From assembly GCA_034766995.1 (NCBI GenBank), contig CM068322.1:20749245-20813244 (forward strand): a DNA stretch of 64,000 bases. Reading direction: 5' to 3'. Positions within the stretch are counted from its first letter, which is position 1, and every line of letters begins with the position of its first letter. Under the pieces are notes generated by a model. It was not told the DNA's origin, made no database searches, and saw nothing but the letters and a program-made list of their open reading frames with translations. The stretch comes from Acanthacorydalis orientalis. Lineage: Eukaryota > Arthropoda > Insecta > Megaloptera > Corydalidae. Shown in pieces: positions 59,439-64,000 of this stretch. The translations under genes and the position numbers were made by a program.

Positions 59439-61089
59439 AAGTGTCTCACAGCGAAACTGGAACATTTCAAAGAAATTTTTTTAATTAGTAATAATTATCA
59501 ATTAAAAACAACACAAAATAATTGATTTAATGACATTAGGGTGAAAAAAATATTATTTTACTTAGATTACTTAAGTATTTTGTCATTATAAGAAATAAAA
59601 TGTAATTAGTCCATAATAATAACAGAAATAATCTTAAACAAAATGAAAATCAAAAACCAATGTTACAAGAAAACTAGGACAGTTTTATAAATTTCAGTTT
59701 TTATCCCAACTAATTTCATATTGCTATTAAATAATAACTGGGTTTCTCCAGATTCTCTTTTCTATCATTTACATTCTTTTCTGGCATTTTGTATTTTTCG
59801 AGGATTGAATTAAATCGAATTATTTGAAAACATGGAAAAACAAGTTGGTCAAACGTTGATTTATATGCGAAAACTTATAATTCAACATTTTCAAGATAGT
59901 ATAAATATCGAAAATAGTGATCAGAACCCATTCAACTGTACACATTATTATAAAAAGGTATAAAACTACAAAACAATTGGAAAATAAAAAAAAGAACTCA
60001 GGGAAACGAACAGGTAAATATTCAAACAAGTTAAATAGTCAAAAAATCAATTTTTGAGTGTACACAAGTTATATAAATTAATCGAAAAACATTTGAAAAT
60101 TAAAGCATGTAGAGAAGAATCATGCGAAAACATGAGTTATAATATGGTAGTCACGAGAAAAAAACAACTTATTAGCAAGAAAAATCAATTTAAACAGCTA
60201 GATTTTGCAAATTTATAGCAAAATAAGAATTTTGAATTTTACTATTTACTAATGAGACTAAATATAATATTTTTAAGTCTGATGGTAGACCTTATGTACG
60301 GAGAAAGTCGAATGAACAAGTGTGGGTAAAAAATATTCGTCTAAGAGTGAAACATGGCGATAGATCAGTCATGGTTTGAGATTTAATGTCGACTAACGGT
60401 CCAAGGATTTTTCATTTTATAGACGAAAATGTTGGGCAAAATATGTATTTAGATATTCTTAAAAAAATTTGTTCTATTAATGGTGAAAAATTATATCTAG
60501 GAAATGATTATTATTTTTATCAAGACAATGACAAAGTACAAGGCTCATAACATGCTTATATGGCTCCTTTACAATTGTCTCCACCTAATGGATACTCCAC
60601 CACAAAGGTCTGATCTATATATAATCGAAAAAATGTTCAGTTATCTTAAAGGAAAAATCCGTAATCACTCAATTTCTAACAAGGGCGACTTTTAAAAAAA
60701 AACGTTAATGAAAGGAAAGAAAAGTATAGATACAACATATTGAAAAAAGCAAGTGGAAACCATTCCCTTAAGATTCAACATGGTTCAGAAAATAAGGGAC
60801 TATATTAAATATTGAATTAAAAAAGAAAAAAAATATTTATGTAGTAATTATTTTAATAAAATAATTAGTCCACTTTTATTTTATTAAAATAATTACATTC
60901 TGACATTGACTATTGCTTTTCAATTCATTTAAGATTATTTCTTTTATTATTATGAAACTAATTATATTTTTATTTCTTATAACCGAAAAATATATTAAAA
61001 TGCTACATAGCATTATTTTTTATCTCAGTTTTATTACATCAATTATTTACAATTAAAAATGTTTGTTTGAAGTGTTTCACTGTGAGTCA

Positions 61090-61092
<3 letters not shown>
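59439..61092 (+). mobile_element. Tc1-like DNA transposon, about 1.65 kb, inactive
   Basis: The left terminus AGTGTCTCACAGCGAAAC and the right terminus, by reverse complement CAGTGACTCACAGTGAAAC, form the inverted repeat. TA follows the right end at 61093-61094, which is the first pair of a long TA tract. Length fits Tc1 elements. The left edge is uncertain by a few bases. Confidence 0.8.
59832..60815 (+). pseudogene. Tc1-like (DD34E) transposase pseudogene
   Basis: It starts at ATG 59832 (MEKQVGQTL) and ends TGA 60813-60815, about 327 codons if all frames are joined, close to Tc1 length. Visible pieces: RKLIIQHFQDS (N-terminal helix-turn-helix); VVTRKKQLISKKNQFKQLDF; LFTNETKYNIFKSDGRPYV, where the usual DES aspartate is N; VKHGDRSVMV; NGPRIFHFIDENVGQNMYLD; FYQDND (second aspartate); KAHNMLIWLLYNCLHLMDTP and YIIEKMFSYLK, with the catalytic E 34 residues after the second D; RKIR-like KIRNHSISNK; closing VETIPLRF and YIKY. 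Stops, frameshifts and the lost first aspartate make it inactive. The 63-codon open frame at 60504-60695 is its best surviving piece. Confidence 0.87.
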
Positions 61093-61158
<66 letters not shown>

Positions 61159-61261
61159 TATATATATAAATATATATATATAAATATATATATATAAATA
61201 TATATATATAAATATATATATATAAATATATATATAAATATATATATAAATATATATATAA

Positions 61262-61330
<69 letters not shown>
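61093..61330. repeat. (TA)n microsatellite with (AAATATATATATAT)n minisatellite core
   Basis: About 60 bp of TA, then nine or so AAATATATA-spaced units of 10-14 bp, then about 55 bp of TA. It abuts the right end of the Tc1 relic. The 97-codon minus frame is an artefact. Confidence 0.94.
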
Positions 61331-61335
<5 letters not shown>

Positions 61336-61484
61336 ATTATAAAAAGCACGTACGACATGTTTTGAATCAAGCATCGAAATAAGAAATGAATTTGTTAGTA
61401 TTATTCATATGAAAACGAATCATTTTATCAATTATGAAAGATCAATATTACAACGCAATGGTAATTTCATTGTTTTTATTTATT

Positions 61485-61688
61485 TTAGCATGGCAGTTCC
61501 GTTCCAACGGGCATATAATCGGCTCTTTCGTAAACTACGTCAAAATCAACAATTATTTCACATTTCAGACGCATTCCACGATAAGTCACACTTTGTTTTG
61601 TGCCCCTGGACTTTGTTGTGTCAACTGTAAATATTTGTACAACGTTTGTTCGTTGATAAATCCAGCCAATATTGTCGTTTACACTCGT
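61485..61688 (-). pseudogene. unidentified 67-codon coding-like frame
   Basis: The minus strand is open from ACG at 61688 to TAA at 61487-61485, with protein-like composition: SVNDNIGWIYQRTNVVQIF, TKQSVTYRGMRLKCE, IIVDFDVVYERADYMPVG, TELPC. There is no in-frame ATG near its start, so it is a fragment or an exon. CAAATATTTACAG inside it could be an acceptor for a last exon. Upstream, another frame gives MLLSRTISSNTTFLERV before a stop, which may be the same protein after a frameshift. Two plus-strand frames (61409-61630, 61434-61760) overlap, and the block is less AT-rich than its flanks, so something here was probably coding. I do not recognise the family. Confidence 0.35.
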
Positions 61689-61857
61689 TCAAGAAATGTT
61701 GTATTTGAAGAGATTGTTCGTGACAACAGCATGACACTTTATAAGATGTCTTTCTTGTAAATTGTAGACATTTTCGAGTAGTTTTTTTAAATTATTTCAG
61801 TCTGGAAAATATACTTTCAACTTAGTGTACTAAGAAACATGTGTGTGCATATGTATA

Positions 61858-61859
<2 letters not shown>

Positions 61860-61892
<33 letters not shown>
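61860..61892. repeat. (TA)n microsatellite
   Basis: About 33 bp of TA. Confidence 0.95.
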
Positions 61893-61895
<3 letters not shown>

Positions 61896-62199
61896 TATCT
61901 ATCAGTAATATATATGCACTGGATACATTTCATTTTTCAAATAAATTTAATTTTTTCTATTTTAATACCTTCATATAGAATTTTTAGAATTAATGTATTA
62001 TTAGTATCTATAACACCGTACAATATAAGTGCTATCAAAGTACCTTCTTTGTACTTCTTTATTATGTAGCATTGATACCATTTTTATCTTAAACTTTTTC
62101 TTTTCTTTTTCTAATTTTTTTGTGTTTCTAATGTATTTAAATAGCATTATTTTAATTTAAAATAACTGAAATTGTGTATTATATATTTTCCACAAAATG

Positions 62200-62345
62200 A
62201 TTTCATAAATTTGTTTATACACTCAGACATCAATAATTATAATATATCAAAGACATCAATAATTGATTATTAATTGTTTTCAATACTGATTATTATATAT
62301 TCCAATAATGGTGTTGTCGTTCTTAAAGTCCTAAAGTACAAAAAA
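62200..62345 (-). repeat. family A repeat, diverged minus copy
   Basis: The minus strand reads TTTTTTTTGTACTTTAGGAC, TTTAAGAACGACAACACC, ATTATTGGAATAT. A small direct duplication (GACATCAATAATT twice near 62226-62265) lies at its far end. Confidence 0.45.
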
Positions 62346-63674
62346 AATTGGTCACTATGTACTATACTATATGATGAAATTGTTGTATTTACGTATTGTT
62401 TCTAGTAGAAAAAATTAACAAAATTTTATTTTTCCCAATTCAATTTTACCTGTTATATGAAAACAATTATAGCTTTGTATTTTTTTTAAGAGAATTCTAT
62501 GAAACCAGTATACAAGTAGCTTTTAGAATTTCGAAAAATTTAATGATCTTATTTTCTCATCACATACTTTTTATTCATTTCCATTTTTTATGATTATTAT
62601 TTAGTATTTTATTTATGAAATATCTATTTTTTTTAAATAAATCTTCTTAAAATTATATATCACAAGCGAAACTTTAAACTCACTATTTGACAATCCATTC
62701 TTCAATATATTCGGCACTAATAAATTATTCTAGAATTATAGTATTAATAAACAAACAATAAATAAACATTTTTGAATGAACTAATGTAGGAACTCGAAGA
62801 ACTAACTTAAATTCATGATATATATTAATCAGTACCTTACTAAAAAATGTTTCTATTTTACATCTTTGAAAATTTAAACTACAAGTTTTGGTACAGAATG
62901 TTGATTAATGGATTTTCAAAAAAAACAACACGGATTTTTTTCTATAAATGGAAAATACTTTATGTATATATATATATATATATTAATATTTAAAAAAATA
63001 TTCTTTTTAAATTATATAGTAAGCTGTTGAAATCAAAGTACAGACATATCATGACTATATTTATAGAAAATAATTAAAAGTGACACCAGAGCGTGAAATT
63101 CATTTCCCTTGTTGTTTCCGGACGTCCGATAACAACACGTTACCCATCTAAAGGATGTGTCTGTCTACGTTAGTCTCTTGAATAGTTTACAGTTGTATGT
63201 ACATATATTCAGGTATTAGCAACAGTCTAGACAGCTAATGTTGATTTAATGAAACTAAATAGTCGGCCTCAGAGCATGGCTAGAATTGATGTTTGAAATA
63301 GCCACTAGTTCCATTTTGTTTGCTGCACGAAATGTACGGATGTTCTTTACGCTCAAACAGAACTGCGTTGTAAATTATTCATTCGTTAAATTATATCATT
63401 TTTTATACATTTTTACGAAATTTCTTAAAATCAATTATTACATCTTGAAATAATTAACTTATATATTCATTTAAACTGAAATTCAATTGAAATAAAATTT
63501 AAAATTATTATAATTAATACATTAAAATTGTAAACTATTAGGTTGAGATTTAAGAAATAACGTTGTGAATATTTTTATACCTTAAATGTATTTCACTACC
63601 TGTTATTCATTTTTCAAACTATTTAATTCCACTACCTAAAGAATATATAAATTATCAGTTAAAATATAATGCAA
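62346..63674. other. AT-rich noncoding stretch with one GC-elevated patch
   Basis: 63060-63370 is less AT-rich (GTTTCCGGACGTCCGATAAC, AGTCGGCCTCAGAGCATGGC) and may be a regulatory element. The 65-codon plus frame at 62396-62593 is hydrophobic and AT-biased. TA run at 62963-62983. Confidence 0.45.
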
Positions 63675-63966
63675 ATATTACTTTCAGAAATGAAATATTT
63701 TCTAACCCCACAGATAAAAAAAATCTTGCGATTAAGAGTATTTAATAAATCATTACTGATCATATTTGTCTCCTGCTTATACGCTTTTCGATTGTGATGC
63801 CATTATCTTCATAAAACCAAAGTAAAGATAATAGATTTTGCTATACCTTGGTACTTTGAGAATGATATCATCGTTATTCATATAAGCAACAATAGAAAAT
63901 AAGTAATTAAGCATTTTTCTTTTGGTTTGTGAGGTGGGTAGAAATTCATTTGTTGAAATAAATTCA
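63675..63966. repeat. family A repeat, head-to-head inverted pair
   Basis: The minus unit (63675-63822) reads ATGAAGATAATGGCATCAC, AATCGAAAAGCGTATAAGC and a GGGGTTAGAAAATATTTCAT tail. The plus unit (63836-63966) reads TATACCTTGGTACTTTGAGA, ATGATATCATCGTTATTCAT, ATAAGCAACAATAG and TTTGGTTTGTGAGGTGGG, AAATTCATTTGTTGAAAT. The tails of both units match well, supporting one inverted-pair element of about 290 bp. Confidence 0.68.
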
Positions 63967-64000
63967 ATGTTTATTTAGTGATAGTACAAGAACTACGAGT

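Noticed and set aside
1..64000. CRISPR array, bacterial operon, rRNA or viral genome
   Set aside because: No spaced direct repeats with unique spacers, no dense coding, no rRNA signature and no viral replication or capsid frames; the sequence fits decayed animal nuclear DNA.

Overview
This window looks like AT-rich, gene-poor nuclear DNA from an invertebrate animal, most likely an arthropod or insect. The evidence is the dense (TA)n microsatellite load, spliceosomal-type signals, no bacterial-style coding, and transposon relics of mariner, Tc1, hAT, pogo-like, piggyBac-like and DUF4817 helix-turn-helix types. I found no intact protein-coding gene, rRNA, complete tRNA or CRISPR array. Almost all longer open frames are chance readings of (TA)n tracts, which translate as YIYIYI, or antisense shadows of transposon relics.

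Layout. 0-12 kb: broken DUF4817 transposon gene (427-827 minus), a GC-richer exon-like patch (3526-3645), an inverted pair of a short repeat (4372-4670), a perfect 20-bp hairpin (6037-6079), a hAT element with 8-bp target duplication (7910-8922), and a candidate recursive splice site (9070 minus). 12-28 kb: pogo-like MITEs (12030-12787), GC-elevated islands at 11.2, 17.4 and 19.2 kb, an internally deleted mariner (22242-22742), a TTAA-flanked piggyBac-like MITE (22978-23194), a truncated mariner (27090-27598) and a possible 47-nt microexon (28232-28278). 28-45 kb: two more truncated mariners (31628-32036, 38861-39075), a 48-bp perfect palindrome, and GC-rich islands at 34.6-35.4 and 42.9-43.4 kb, the second with an E-box/T-box-like inverted repeat. 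45-64 kb: a candidate 24-nt minus-strand microexon (45793-45816), a near full-length but dead mariner (56685-57966), a dead Tc1-like element (59439-61092) and an open minus-strand frame (61485-61688).

The most unusual signal is a short dispersed repeat, here called family A, with a unit of about 150-170 bp. I read about 18 diverged units. Ten of them form five head-to-head inverted pairs (4.4, 9.3, 46.3, 56.5 and 63.8 kb), two form one direct tandem dimer (43.8-44.2 kb), and six are single (12.9, 18.1, 25.4, 33.5, 54.2 and 50.5 kb plus), with two further minus-strand units at 50.1 and 62.3 kb. Its most conserved block reads CTGANGA, then a 6-bp hairpin (GATGGC/GCCATC in the best copy), then GAAA and a short TTCG-capped stem. 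That order matches a hammerhead ribozyme core. A second repeat, family B (15.2, 24.2, 41.9, 47.1 kb), has the same CTGA..GA / hairpin / GAAAC layout on different flanks. Penelope-like retroelements and metazoan retrozymes are known to carry hammerhead motifs and to occur in tandem or inverted arrangements, so both families may be relics of such elements. No single copy here keeps both core halves intact, both hairpins carry an extra U after the GA, and no reverse transcriptase is visible, so this is a hypothesis.

The window is best explained as intronic or intergenic DNA of a large gene or gene desert: islands of less AT-rich DNA (possible enhancers or small exons) in a matrix of decayed transposons and microsatellites.
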